A DNA stretch of 64,000 nucleotides, from assembly GCF_028885415.1 (NCBI RefSeq), contig NZ_CP118527.1, positions 7,564,001 through 7,628,000 on the forward strand. Direction: 5' to 3'. Source of the stretch: Streptomyces coeruleorubidus. GTDB lineage: Bacteria; Actinomycetota; Actinomycetes; Streptomycetales; Streptomycetaceae. The translations under genes and the position numbers were made by a program. This document shows, in pieces, positions 1 through 8,427 of this stretch (position 1 is the first letter of the stretch; each line of letters starts with the position of its first letter). A model generated the notes under the pieces. It did no database searches. It saw only the letters and a list, made by a program, of their open reading frames with translations, and had not been told where the DNA came from.

Positions 1-1
1 C

Positions 2-157
2 GTGACGGTGCGGCTCAGCGAACACGGCGGCGGCACCCGGATGGAGATGCGCTCCCTGTTCGACTCCCGTGAGCAGATGGAACAGCTGATCACCATGGGC
101 ATGGAGGAGGGCCTGAAGGAGGCCGTCGGCCAGATCGACGCCCTGCTCGCCTCCTGA
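2..157 (+). CDS. C-terminal end of an SRPBCC/AHSA1-type protein (partial)
   Basis: The reading frame is open from the window edge to TGA at 155-157, giving 51 residues of a protein whose start lies outside. The tail reads VTVRLSEHGGGTRMEM, then a helix with LITMGMEEGLKEAVGQ. A beta strand followed by a long C-terminal helix ending in a G-E-GLKEA-Q pattern is typical of the SRPBCC (activator of Hsp90 ATPase 1-like) fold, where the helix closes a hydrophobic pocket. Codon use matches the host. The next gene is convergent and starts its stop codon 13 bases away. Only the fold family is suggested; the ligand is unknown. Confidence 0.6.
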   Translation: MTVRLSEHGGGTRMEMRSLFDSREQMEQLITMGMEEGLKEAVGQIDALLAS

Positions 158-169
158 CCCGGCCCGGGA

Positions 170-1072
170 TCAGGACTGCTCCAGCAGCCGCTTCCGGCAC
201 TCCGCCACGTCGAAGTCCGCCTCCGGATACCGCGGGTCCAGCTCCCGCAGATGCTCCAGGAGCAGCGTGCTGACCGCCCAGTTGCGGTACCACTTGCGGT
301 CGGCCGGGACCAGGTACCAGGGCGCGTACGAGGTCCCGCAGCGCTCCAGGGTCATCTCGTAGGCCTCCTGGTACGCGGGCCACAGGGCGCGGTCGTCGAT
401 GTCGGACGGGGCGAACTTCCAGCGTTTGTCCGGCTTGTCGAGGCGTCTGAGCAGGCGGCGGCGCTGCTCGTCGTAGGAGATGTGCAGGAAGCACTTGATC
501 AGGGTCACGCCGTCGTCGGCGAGGGACCGCTCGAAACGGTTGATCCGCTCGTAGCGGCTTTCGATCACGGCGCGTGGCGCGAGCTCCCGGACGCGGGCGA
601 CCAGGACGTCCTCGTAGTGCGAGCGGTCGAAGATGCCGAGTTCGCCGGGGAGCGGGAGCGCCTTCTCCACGCGCCACAGGAAGGGGTGCGCGCGCTCCTC
701 GGCGGTCGGTGCCTTGAACGCCGTGATCCGGCAGCCGGCCGGGTTCAGCTGCCCGATGACGTGCTTGACCGTGCCGCCCTTGCCGCTGGTGTCCATGCCC
801 TGGAGGACCAGCAGGACGCGGCGCCGGTCGCCCGCGGTGCTCGCCGCCCACAGCCGTTCCTGAAGGCCGGCGAGCTGCTCGCCGATCCGGGCCGTGGCGG
901 CTTTGCCCGCCGCCTTGCCGTCCGGGCCGCCGGGAGTGGCGGCGGCGTCGTGACGGGACAGCTCGACCGGCTCACCGGCGGGGACGCGCAGCCGCTCCCG
1001 CAGCGTGGTCCCGCGCTCGGCCTCCTTGTCCTTGTCCGCGGCGTCCTTCTCCGCCGTGTCCTTCTCCGTCAC
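170..1072 (-). CDS. ppk2: polyphosphate kinase 2 family protein (PPK2)
   Basis: A 300-residue PPK2-type phosphotransferase, which moves phosphate between inorganic polyphosphate and nucleotides. Walker A is GMDTSGKGG at about residues 92-100. The lid and Walker B region carries FDRSHYEDV near 148-156, and the family signature RINRFER follows. I place the start at GTG 1072, preceded by a GGAAGGGGG ribosome binding site; a longer frame upstream has none. The first 30 residues are charged and K/D/E-rich, which is common in actinobacterial PPK2 proteins. Whether it works on NMP or NDP cannot be read from the sequence. It lies downstream of, and in the same direction as, the PhoX-like phosphatase gene, so both neighbours handle phosphate compounds. 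Confidence 0.9.
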   Translation of the reverse strand: MTEKDTAEKDAADKDKEAERGTTLRERLRVPAGEPVELSRHDAAATPGGPDGKAAGKAATARIGEQLAGLQERLWAASTAGDRRRVLLVLQGMDTSGKGGTVKHVIGQLNPAGCRITAFKAPTAEERAHPFLWRVEKALPLPGELGIFDRSHYEDVLVARVRELAPRAVIESRYERINRFERSLADDGVTLIKCFLHISYDEQRRRLLRRLDKPDKRWKFAPSDIDDRALWPAYQEAYEMTLERCGTSYAPWYLVPADRKWYRNWAVSTLLLEHLRELDPRYPEADFDVAECRKRLLEQS

Positions 1073-1159
1073 CGGGCCCCCTTCCGTTCCCCGGGCCTCG
1101 ATCGTCCGCCGGGGCGCCGGGTTGCGCACCCGGCGCCCTGACGGGAAACAGAGCCGCGC

Positions 1160-2542
1160 TTACCGGCGCCAGGGACCTGTCACCGCGAACGTGGTGCCGG
1201 GGTTGTAGCAGTTGACGTACATCGTGTCGCCGTCGGGCGAGAAGGCCACCCCGGCGAACTCACCCCACTCGGGCTCCTCCGGGGTGCCGATGGTCTGCCG
1301 GTTGCGGGCCAACGCGTACACCTCGCCGCGCCGGGTCACGCCGTAGACGTGCTGGGCGCCGTTGCCGTCCTCGCAGACCATGAGACCGCCGCTGGGGGCC
1401 AGGCAGATGTTGTCCGGCGACTCTCCCGGCTTCTGGATGTCGGTGTCCGGACCGAAGGCGATCACCAGGGTCAGCCGTCGCCGGTCCGGGTCGTAGCGCC
1501 AGACCTGCCCGAAGTGGTCGGCCGCCGACCCCTCGGCGCTGCGGGCGAACGACGACACGAAGTACACTGACCGGCCGCCCCAGTAGCAGCCCTCCAGCTT
1601 CTGCGCGTGCGTGATGCCCTTGGGGCCGAAGTCCTGGAGCCGGATCGGCGTCCGCGCGGCCTGCGGGTCCGGTACGTCCACCCACTCGACGCGGTCGAAC
1701 TCCGCGCCGATGTCCTGGATCGAGGACAGGTCCGGCACGCCGGGCACGCGCATGGCCTGGAGCCGGCCGCCCGCGCGCAGTGAACCCCGCCCGCCCAGCG
1801 GCCGGTCCGGCAGGAAGCGGTAGAAGAGGCCGAAGGGCTTCTGGAAGGCGTCCTCGGTCTCGTACACCACGCCCCGCCGAGGGTCGACGGCGATCGCCTC
1901 GTGCTGGAAGCGGCCCATCGCGGTCAGCGGTACGGCCCCCGTGCGGCGCGGGTCGACCGGGTCGACCTCGAAGATGAAGCCGTGGTCCTTGGCGTAGCCG
2001 GCGGCGCTCGCCTTTTCCTCGGTCTCCTCGCAGGTCAGCCAGGTGCCCCACGGAGTGGGCCCACCCGCGCAGTTCACGGCCGTGCCGGCGATCGCGACGC
2101 GTTCCGACAGGACGTTGTTGCGGGAGTCCAGCGTCAGGGCCGTGCAGCCGCCCTTGCCGGCCGGGTCGTAGGTGAGGCCCTCGACCGTCGGCACGGGGAC
2201 CCTGCCGTCGGCGCGGTTCTCGTGGTTGCGGACCAGGTGGACCCGGCCGCCTCTGCCCGCGAAGGCCGACATGCCGTCGTGGTTGGAGGGGACCTTGCCC
2301 CCGCCGGAGCGGAGCGGGTCTGACTCGCGGGAGAGGACCCGATAGCGGAAACCTTCCGGCAGGTCGAGCAGCTCCTTCGGGTCGGGGACGAGCGGGCCGT
2401 AGCCCTCGTGGCCGAGGTTCTGGGCGGCGGCGGTGCCGGCGAAGAGTTCGGACAGGGCGCCGGAGAACGCGATCCCGACGCCCAGGGCGCCCGTACCGGC
2501 TAGCACTTGACGTCGGGTGGCGATACGACCGGATTTGGTCAT
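1160..2542 (-). CDS. Tat-exported PhoX-like (DUF839) protein
   Basis: A 460-residue secreted protein of the DUF839/PhoX family, whose members are calcium- and iron-dependent alkaline phosphatases or related beta-propeller proteins. The N-terminus holds a twin-arginine signal (RRQVLAG at residues 10-16, a hydrophobic stretch, then an AAAQ cleavage region). The mature part has DUF839 hallmarks: SNHDGMS, a RNHE motif (HLVRNHENR), GGPTPWGTWLTCEE, and near the C-terminus PDNICLAP, LMVCEDGNG and TMYVNCYNPGTTFAVTGPW. I chose ATG 2542 because it follows an AGGAAGG ribosome binding site; a longer frame adds an unlikely leader. Phosphatase activity is inferred from the family only. It sits between the slipin and PPK2 genes on the same strand. 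Confidence 0.85.
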   Translation of the reverse strand: MTKSGRIATRRQVLAGTGALGVGIAFSGALSELFAGTAAAQNLGHEGYGPLVPDPKELLDLPEGFRYRVLSRESDPLRSGGGKVPSNHDGMSAFAGRGGRVHLVRNHENRADGRVPVPTVEGLTYDPAGKGGCTALTLDSRNNVLSERVAIAGTAVNCAGGPTPWGTWLTCEETEEKASAAGYAKDHGFIFEVDPVDPRRTGAVPLTAMGRFQHEAIAVDPRRGVVYETEDAFQKPFGLFYRFLPDRPLGGRGSLRAGGRLQAMRVPGVPDLSSIQDIGAEFDRVEWVDVPDPQAARTPIRLQDFGPKGITHAQKLEGCYWGGRSVYFVSSFARSAEGSAADHFGQVWRYDPDRRRLTLVIAFGPDTDIQKPGESPDNICLAPSGGLMVCEDGNGAQHVYGVTRRGEVYALARNRQTIGTPEEPEWGEFAGVAFSPDGDTMYVNCYNPGTTFAVTGPWRR

Positions 2543-2632
2543 GGCGAAACCTTCCTGCTGGCGGACAGGAACTGTGATCCCGCTGTGTCTACCACCTGGT
2601 GCGGGCGGCGGAAACCACACGCGTAGCGTGGG

Positions 2633-3514
2633 TCACTGCTCGACCGCGTGCCGCAGCTCGTCGATGGCCTGTTCTGTCGTGTCGACGGGATGTTCCGCCG
2701 GCTCCGGTGCCTGCCGGCCCGTCTCCTGTCGGTCCGTCTCCTGCCGGCCCGCCTCCTGGTGGCCCCTTTCCAGGAACCGCAGGAGCTCCACCGGGATGGG
2801 CAGCACCAGCGTGGAGTTCTTCTCCGCCGCCACGGCCATCACGGTCTGGAGCAGGCGCAGCTGGAGCGCCGAGGGCGTGTCGGCCATCTGGTGAGCGGCC
2901 TGTGCCAGCTTCTTCGAGGCCTGGTACTCGGCGTCGGCGTTGATCAGCCGGGCCCGCCGCTCGCGATCGGCCTCGGCCTGGCGGGCCATGGAGCGCTTCA
3001 TCGTGTCCGGCAGGGACACGTCCTTGATCTCCACGCGGTCGATCGTCACGCCCCACTCCACGGCCGGGCTGTCGATCATCAGCTCCAGGCCCTGGTTGAG
3101 CTTCTCCCGGTTGGACAGGAGGTCGTCCAGTTCGCTCTTGCCGATGATCGAGCGCAGGGAGGTCTGCGCCATCTGGGAGACGGCGAAGCGGTAGTCCTCG
3201 ACGTTGACGATCGCGGCCGCCGGGTCCACGACCTTGAAGTACACGACCGCGTCGACCCGCACGGTCACGTTGTCGCGGGTGATGCCCTCCTGGGCGGGCA
3301 CCGGCATGGTCACGATCTGCATGTTGACCTTACGCAGCCGGTCCACCGCGGGGACGATGATGTTGAAGCCGGGCCGCCGCACCTCCCCGTGCAGCCGCCC
3401 GAGCCGGAACACGACCCCGCGCTCGTACTGCTTGACGATCCGCGCCGCCGAGGCCAGATACACCAGCCCCCCGGCTCCGGCCGCCGCCACCGCCCCGATC
3501 AGCTCTTCGACCAT
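2633..3514 (-). CDS. slipin / SPFH (band 7) membrane protein
   Basis: A 293-residue SPFH-domain protein of the slipin type. Residues 1-20 form an N-terminal membrane anchor. The band 7 domain follows, with the characteristic KQYERGVVFRLGRL, a GFNIIVPAVD segment, and VDAVVYFKVVDPAAAIVNVEDY. A charged helical region (ARQAEADRERRARLINADAEY) precedes the tail. After about residue 250 there is a Gln/Glu/Thr-rich repeat of roughly seven residues (QETDRQETGRQ), which looks recently expanded. Slipins form oligomeric scaffolds in membrane microdomains, often partnered by an NfeD protease, but no nfeD is adjacent here. The start has a GGGAGG site five bases upstream. Confidence 0.88.
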   Translation of the reverse strand: MVEELIGAVAAAGAGGLVYLASAARIVKQYERGVVFRLGRLHGEVRRPGFNIIVPAVDRLRKVNMQIVTMPVPAQEGITRDNVTVRVDAVVYFKVVDPAAAIVNVEDYRFAVSQMAQTSLRSIIGKSELDDLLSNREKLNQGLELMIDSPAVEWGVTIDRVEIKDVSLPDTMKRSMARQAEADRERRARLINADAEYQASKKLAQAAHQMADTPSALQLRLLQTVMAVAAEKNSTLVLPIPVELLRFLERGHQEAGRQETDRQETGRQAPEPAEHPVDTTEQAIDELRHAVEQ

Positions 3515-3617
3515 GCCGACCTCCCCGTCCAGAGGTCCCGTTTCGTCTGTTCCTGCAACGATATGCCTGGACTCGGGGTCGGGGCCATGCCTTGCGGGCC
3601 GGGGCCGTACACGCGAA

Positions 3618-3652
3618 GGTCCGGGGCGCGCTTCTCGGGCGCGCCCCGGACC
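3618..3652 (-). terminator. hairpin downstream of the SulP gene
   Basis: A perfect 14-bp inverted repeat (3618-3631 and 3639-3652) with a 7-base loop lies 29 bases past the stop of the SulP gene on the minus strand. It is GC-rich with no long T-run, as is usual for Streptomyces intrinsic terminators. It probably ends the carbonic anhydrase/SulP transcript before the slipin gene. Confidence 0.65.
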
Positions 3653-3680
3653 GGGGATTGTCGGCGTTCCGGCTACGTCG

Positions 3681-5171
3681 CTACGCGGCCGTGACCTTCT
3701 CGGCCTCCGGAGACGGCTCCGGCTCCGTGAACTTCACCGGCTCCGTGCCCGTCGCGCTGTGGCGTTCGGCCCAGCTCTCCAGGGCCGTGCGGCAGGCGTG
3801 GTCGAGGTGGTGCAGTCCCGAGAGGTCCAGCTCGACGGGGCGGTCCTGGGGGAGGGCCTCCAGGCTGTCGAGGATCTTCGGCAGTCGCAGGAAGGTGGCG
3901 TTGCCCGACAGGTAGGCCTGGATGGGACCGGCGCCCTTGTCTATGACCTCGAGCTTGACGTGCGAGGCTTCCCAGGCGGTCTTGACGACCGACAGGGCCA
4001 GACCGATCAGGACGCCCTCGAACATGTTCACCGCGACGATCGACACGGCCGTGACCACGAGGATCAGCGCCTCGCCCTTGTGGGCCCGCCACAGCGCCAC
4101 GACCTGGCGGAACGGGATCAGCTTCCAGCCCGCGTGCACCAGGATGCCGGCGAGGGCGGGCAGCGGGATCAGGGCCAGGGCCCATGGCATCGCGGCGGCG
4201 AACAGCAGCAGCCACACGCCGTGCAGCACACGGGAGGCCTTGGTCTTCGCCCCCGCGTTGACGTTGGCGGAGCTGCGGACGATCACCGCGGTCATGGGCA
4301 GGGCGCCGAGCAGACCGCACACGGTGTTGCCCGCGCCCTGGGCGATCATCTCCTTGTTGTACTGGGTGCGCGGACCGTCGTGCAGCCGGTCCACGGCCGC
4401 CGCGCTGAACAGGCTTTCCGCGGAGGCGATCAGCGCGAACGCGATGATCGTGCCCCAGATGGCCGGGCCGGCCAGCTCGCCGAGGGCGTCGGTCCCGGGC
4501 GGCTGGATGACGCCGAGCAGGCCCTCCACCTCGACCGTGGCGACCGGCAGGCTGAAGGCGAGTGTGGCGATCGTGGCCAGGACCACCGCCGCGAGGGCGC
4601 CCGGCACGGACTGCACGGCCTTCGGCAGCTTCTTCCACAGCACGATGACGGCGATGGTGCCCGCGCCGATCGCGAGCGAGATCAGGGCCTCGGTGCTGCC
4701 CAGGGCGTCGGTGAACGCTCCCGGCAGCCCCGCGATCTTGCCGATGCCGGTCTCCGGGGCCTTCAGGCCGGCCGCCGCGTAGATCTGCCCGGCGATGATC
4801 ACCAGACCGATGCCGGCGAGCATGCCCTCGACGACGGAGACGGAGATCGCCCTGAACCAGCGGCCGATGCCGAGGAAGCCCATGGCGAGCTGGAGCAGAC
4901 CGGCCATCAGCACGATCACGCCGAGTGCGGCCACCCCGAACTCGCTGACGGCCTCGAAGACCAGCACGGTCATGCCGGCGGCGGGTCCGGACACCTGGAG
5001 GCTGCTGCCGGGCATGAGACCGGTGACGAGGCCGCCCACGATGCCGGTGATCAGGCCGAGTTCGGCCGGGACACCGGAGGCGACGGCCACACCGATGCAC
5101 AGCGGCACGGCGACCAGGAAGACGACGATGGAGGCGAGGAAGTCCTGCCTCAGGTAAGGGAACTTGGTCAT
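3681..5171 (-). CDS. SulP-family anion (bicarbonate) transporter
   Basis: A 496-residue SulP transporter. About 11 hydrophobic segments cover residues 10-390, starting at FLASIVVFLVAVPLCIGVAVASG. The conserved SulP signature follows (GLITGIVGGLVTGLMPGSSLQVSGPAAG). A cytoplasmic STAS domain occupies roughly residues 400-480, with VELDLSGLHHLDHA resembling the anti-sigma-antagonist fold. The start is ATG 5171 behind a GAGGG site, 8 bases after the stop of the beta-carbonic anhydrase, so the two genes are one operon. Pairing with a carbonic anhydrase points to bicarbonate as the substrate rather than sulfate. That is inference from context, since SulP substrate cannot be read from sequence. Confidence 0.87.
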   Translation of the reverse strand: MTKFPYLRQDFLASIVVFLVAVPLCIGVAVASGVPAELGLITGIVGGLVTGLMPGSSLQVSGPAAGMTVLVFEAVSEFGVAALGVIVLMAGLLQLAMGFLGIGRWFRAISVSVVEGMLAGIGLVIIAGQIYAAAGLKAPETGIGKIAGLPGAFTDALGSTEALISLAIGAGTIAVIVLWKKLPKAVQSVPGALAAVVLATIATLAFSLPVATVEVEGLLGVIQPPGTDALGELAGPAIWGTIIAFALIASAESLFSAAAVDRLHDGPRTQYNKEMIAQGAGNTVCGLLGALPMTAVIVRSSANVNAGAKTKASRVLHGVWLLLFAAAMPWALALIPLPALAGILVHAGWKLIPFRQVVALWRAHKGEALILVVTAVSIVAVNMFEGVLIGLALSVVKTAWEASHVKLEVIDKGAGPIQAYLSGNATFLRLPKILDSLEALPQDRPVELDLSGLHHLDHACRTALESWAERHSATGTEPVKFTEPEPSPEAEKVTAA

Positions 5172-5179
5172 GGTGTCCC

Positions 5180-5761
5180 TCACAGGGTCTCGAAGGTGTC
5201 GGTGTCCGCGCGGTGGTTCCGCACGGTTCCGGTGTGCACTTCGTAGAACCAGGCGTGCAGCCGCAGCCGGCCGTCCGTCAGACGGCTCTCGACGCACGGG
5301 TAGGAGCGCAGCCGCTCCACCTGCGCCAGGACGTGGTTCTGCACGGCTTCGGCGACCGTCTTGTCGGCCGGGTCCGTGCACTTGGGCTCGTCGCAGGCGT
5401 GCGCGAGCCAGTCACGCACGGCGGGAACGGCGGTGAGGTCGTCGCCCCGCACCACCGCGCCGACGGCGCCGCAGTGCGAGTGGCCGCAGACCACGATCTC
5501 CTTGACGCCGAGCACTTCCACGGCGTACTCGATGGTGGCCGCCTCCGAGGTGGGGTGTCCGAAGGCGTACGGGGGGACGACGTTGCCCGCGGTGCGCAGC
5601 TCGAAGAGCTCGCCGGGCCGGGCGCCCGTGATCAGGGCCGGTACGACCCTGGAGTCGGAGCAGGTGATGAACAGGACGTCGGGGGACTGGCCCTCGGCGA
5701 GGCGAGCGAACTCCTCAGGGCGCTGTCCGAACATGCGGGCGTTGTCGATGAGGGGTTGCAT
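5180..5761 (-). CDS. beta-carbonic anhydrase
   Basis: A 193-residue cytosolic enzyme for reversible CO2 hydration. All beta-class landmarks are present: the first zinc Cys with its Asp/Arg dyad in ITCSDSR (C34, D36, R38), the second pair of zinc ligands in CGHSHCGAV (H94, C97), and the conserved LRTAGN segment between them. Length is normal for the short bacterial beta class. An AGGAGG sequence lies about 13 bases before the ATG. It is the first gene of the operon with the SulP transporter, an arrangement expected to hydrate CO2 or dehydrate imported bicarbonate. A secreted small protein is encoded upstream on the same strand. Confidence 0.93.
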   Translation of the reverse strand: MQPLIDNARMFGQRPEEFARLAEGQSPDVLFITCSDSRVVPALITGARPGELFELRTAGNVVPPYAFGHPTSEAATIEYAVEVLGVKEIVVCGHSHCGAVGAVVRGDDLTAVPAVRDWLAHACDEPKCTDPADKTVAEAVQNHVLAQVERLRSYPCVESRLTDGRLRLHAWFYEVHTGTVRNHRADTDTFETL

Positions 5762-5843
5762 GAGTGTGGTGACTCCTCCTGGCGCGCAGTGGGGGCGCGT
5801 CGGACGGGCATGACAGAGGTGGGGGATGGAACTGCTCTGTTCC

Positions 5844-6272
5844 TCAGCAGCGGAAGACCTGAAGCGCTGCCGGAGTATGCGACGCCGAGGATCTCGACGT
5901 GCGTTCGTGCGCGACGCCGGGTGTGACCCGTTCCGGTGCTGACGGCGAGATGTGCCTCAGCAGCGGCCGATCGGGCGCCGATGGCGCCGAGTCGGCGTTG
6001 TGGAACCGGTCGCGGGTCCGCAGGGGGCCGGTCGGGCCCCGATGGTGTCCGGCGCGGCAGGTTGCGATCTCGTCGCGCAGAGCCTTCCCGGAAACCTTGG
6101 TTCGGGGGCGCGAAGACGCGCCGGTTGGTTCAGTTCCGGACTGAGCCTTGGCCTCGACTTCACGGTGCGTGTGCGCGGATGCGAAGGACGCCGTCGGTGC
6201 GAAGAGCTGGAGGGCGAGCAGGACGGCGGCGAGGAGCGAAACCACGGTCCGTGCCGTCGTACCTCGGCGCAT
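5844..6272 (-). CDS. small secreted protein of unknown function
   Basis: A 142-residue protein with an N-terminal signal peptide (MRRGTTARTVVSLLAAVLL, then LQLFAPTASFASAHTH, cleavage near ASA-HTH). The mature part is rich in His, Arg, Pro and Ser and ends in AALQVFRC. I know that ending from other Streptomyces secreted hypothetical proteins, often beside carbonic anhydrase genes. I recognise no catalytic motif. ATG 6272 follows an AAGGGGGG site; the longer in-frame start at 6299 would fall inside the likely -10 box. The His-rich start of the mature protein could bind metal, which is speculation. Confidence 0.65.
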   Translation of the reverse strand: MRRGTTARTVVSLLAAVLLALQLFAPTASFASAHTHREVEAKAQSGTEPTGASSRPRTKVSGKALRDEIATCRAGHHRGPTGPLRTRDRFHNADSAPSAPDRPLLRHISPSAPERVTPGVAHERTSRSSASHTPAALQVFRC

Positions 6273-6296
6273 GCGCCCCCCTTCGGTTGATTCGCA

Positions 6297-6334
6297 CATC
6301 TAGCGCTGACCAACACTTAGTCAATGGCTGGTCA
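6297..6334 (-). promoter_or_regulatory. promoter with overlapping inverted repeat for the secreted-protein gene
   Basis: On the minus strand a -35-like TTGACT (6319-6324) and a -10-like TAGATG (6297-6302) are 16 bases apart and sit 25 bases before the ATG at 6272. An inverted repeat TGACCA/TGGTCA (6307-6312 and 6329-6334) straddles the -35 box, an arrangement expected of a repressor site. Confidence 0.5.
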
Positions 6335-6342
6335 AGAAACAC

Positions 6343-6374
6343 GTTAACCCTGCAAGGTCGTTTGCAGGGTTAAC
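6343..6374. repeat. AT-rich perfect palindrome between zapE and the secreted-protein gene
   Basis: The 13-base arms GTTAACCCTGCAA (6343-6355) and its exact complement (6362-6374) enclose a 6-base loop. A second outer pair, ACGTTAA (6341-6347) and TTAACGT (6375-6381), partly nests around it. At below 50% GC it stands out from its surroundings. It lies about 100 bases past the zapE stop and just upstream of the promoter at 6297-6324, so it may be a terminator, an operator, or both. Confidence 0.6.
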
Positions 6375-6470
6375 TTAACGTTTCAAGCTGAAGAGAGCCT
6401 GAAAACCGTAGGTGGGTTGGCTTGAACCAACGCTTGCGATACGGCGGTTGGCGCGATATTGGGGTTGTGG

Positions 6471-7574
6471 TTACCGAGTGTTCGCCAGCGTGGCCGCGTC
6501 GCGGGCCAGGGCGGTGAGCCGGGAGATGGCCCGGAAGTACTTCTTGCGGTAGCCGCCGTTCAGCATCTCCTCGCTGAAGAGCTGGTCGAAGGGCAGACCC
6601 GAGGCCAGCACGGGCACTTCACGGTCGTAGAGCCGGTCCGCGAGGACGACGAGCCTAAGCGCCGTCGACTGGTCGGGAACCGGCCGCACGCCGGTGAGGC
6701 AGACGGCCTTGATTCCGTCGGTCAGGGCGCCGTACCGGCTGGGGTGCACGCGGGCCAGGTGCTCCAGGAGGGGCGAGAACGCGTCGAGGGAGGCGCCCTC
6801 GGTGGCGTGCGCCGCCTTGGTCACCTGTTCGTCGGAGTACGGCGGCGGTGCCTCGGGCAGCCCGCGGTGGCGATAGTCCTCGCCGTCGATGCGCAGGGCG
6901 CGGAAGTGGGCCGACAGGCCCTGGATCTCGCGCAGGAAGTCGGCCGCGGCGAACCGGCCCTCACCGAGCTTGCCGGGCAGCGTGTTGGAGGTGGCGGCGA
7001 GCGCGACGCCCGCGTCGACGAGCTTGCCGAGCAGGGTGGAGACCAGGACGGTGTCGCCGGGGTCGTCGAGCTCGAACTCGTCGATGCACAGCAGGCGGTG
7101 GCCGGAGAGGGTCTGGACGGTCTGCTGGAACCCGAGGGCGCCGACCAGGTTGGTCAGCTCCACGAACGTGCCGAACGCCTTGAGCGTGGGCTCGGCCGGG
7201 GTGGCGTGCCAGAGGGACGCCAGCAGGTGGGTCTTGCCGACGCCGTAACCGCCGTCGAGGTAGACGCCGCGCGGGCCGGCCGGGGCCGCCTTCTTGGGTG
7301 CCCTGCCGAACCCGAACAGCCGCCGCTTGCCGGAGCCGCCCGCTCCGTGGCCGAGACCCGCCGCGAAGCCCTCCAGGACCCGGACGGCCTCCGTCTGGCT
7401 GGGCTGGTTCGGGTCCGGGATGTACGTGCTGAAGCGCACCGAGTCGAACCGCGGCGGCGGCACCATCTCGGCGACCAGCCGGTCCGCGGGCACGTGCGGC
7501 TCGCGGGCGCACAGGGACAGCGGGGCCGGGTCGGTCATGGGGCCGGTTCCGGAGGGGGCAGGGGAGGAGGACAC
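6471..7574 (-). CDS. zapE: cell division protein ZapE (AFG1-like ATPase)
   Basis: A 367-residue AFG1/ZapE-family P-loop ATPase. Walker A is GGYGVGKTH (about 108-116) and Walker B is LLCIDEFELDDPGD (about residue 160). The family-specific FDSVRFSTYIPDPNQPSQ lies at 43-60, and LPFDQLFSEEMLNGGYRKKYFRAISRL sits near the C-terminus. ZapE associates with the Z-ring in Gram-negative bacteria; the role in Streptomyces is not established by this sequence. The start is GTG 7574; an ATG 12 codons later (7538) is equally possible, as neither has a strong ribosome binding site. It is divergent from the RibD-like reductase gene with only 37 bases between the starts. Confidence 0.88.
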   Translation of the reverse strand: MSSSPAPSGTGPMTDPAPLSLCAREPHVPADRLVAEMVPPPRFDSVRFSTYIPDPNQPSQTEAVRVLEGFAAGLGHGAGGSGKRRLFGFGRAPKKAAPAGPRGVYLDGGYGVGKTHLLASLWHATPAEPTLKAFGTFVELTNLVGALGFQQTVQTLSGHRLLCIDEFELDDPGDTVLVSTLLGKLVDAGVALAATSNTLPGKLGEGRFAAADFLREIQGLSAHFRALRIDGEDYRHRGLPEAPPPYSDEQVTKAAHATEGASLDAFSPLLEHLARVHPSRYGALTDGIKAVCLTGVRPVPDQSTALRLVVLADRLYDREVPVLASGLPFDQLFSEEMLNGGYRKKYFRAISRLTALARDAATLANTR

Positions 7575-7611
7575 GGTTCACCATGCTACGGGGCGTGGAA
7601 CACTGCACGGC

Positions 7612-8427
7612 ATGCGACGTCTGTTCCCTGTGACCGATGAAACAGCAGCTCCGGACTCGGGTGGGATGCCCGGGGAGGGTGTTCGTGACGGGGCCGGACG
7701 GGAGTGGAGTCTGGCCGAGCTGGCCGCCGCGTACGCCTATCCCGAGGCGGGGCCCGGCGGGCCGCTGCCGTGGCTGCGCGCCAACATGGTGTCCACGCTG
7801 GACGGCGCCGCCCAGCACGACGGCCGTTCGCAGCCCATCTCCAGCGCGACCGACATGCGGATCTTCGGCACGCTGCGGGCGCTGGCGGACGTCGTGGTCG
7901 TCGGCGCGCAGACGGTGCGCCAGGAGGGGTACCGGGCGGCACGCGCGCGTGCCGAGTTCGCGGAGATGAGGGAGGCGGCCGGGCAGGGCCCGGCCCCCGC
8001 GATCGCGGTGGTCTCCGCCAGCCTGGACCTGGACTTCTCGCTGCCGCTGTTCACCTCGCCCCTGGTCCCCACCCTGATCCTCACGGGAGCCTCGGCCGCC
8101 CCGGACCGTGTCGCCGCCGCCGAGAAGGCGGGCGCCCGGGTGGTCACCGCCGGGGACGGCATCGGCGTGGACCCGGCCCGCGCCGTCCAGGCCCTCGCCG
8201 GCCTCGGCCACACCCGGCTGCTGACCGAGGGCGGACCGCGGCTGCTCGGGCAGCTGGTGGCGGCCGGCGTGCTCGACGAGCTGTGCCTGACCGTCTCCCC
8301 GCTGCTCACCGCGGGCGACGCGCAGCGCATCGCCGGGGGGCCCGCCGTCACGGTGCCGCAGCGCTTCAGGCTGGTGTCGATGCTGGAGGAGGACGGCTTC
8401 CTGTTCACGCGGTACGGGCGGTCCTGA
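7612..8427 (+). CDS. pyrimidine reductase family protein (RibD C-terminal domain)
   Basis: A 271-residue protein consisting of one RibD C-terminal (dihydrofolate reductase-like) domain. It has the substrate-loop motif RANMVSTLDG (about 56-65), the GAQTVRQEGY strand-turn for NADPH binding, and the late LLTEGGPRLLGQL segment. Full RibD proteins carry an N-terminal deaminase domain, which is absent. Such stand-alone proteins reduce the ribosylamino-pyrimidine intermediate of riboflavin synthesis or act on related antimetabolite precursors. No other riboflavin gene is nearby, so assignment to riboflavin synthesis is not secure. The start is ATG 7612, divergent from zapE. Confidence 0.8.
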   Translation: MRRLFPVTDETAAPDSGGMPGEGVRDGAGREWSLAELAAAYAYPEAGPGGPLPWLRANMVSTLDGAAQHDGRSQPISSATDMRIFGTLRALADVVVVGAQTVRQEGYRAARARAEFAEMREAAGQGPAPAIAVVSASLDLDFSLPLFTSPLVPTLILTGASAAPDRVAAAEKAGARVVTAGDGIGVDPARAVQALAGLGHTRLLTEGGPRLLGQLVAAGVLDELCLTVSPLLTAGDAQRIAGGPAVTVPQRFRLVSMLEEDGFLFTRYGRS

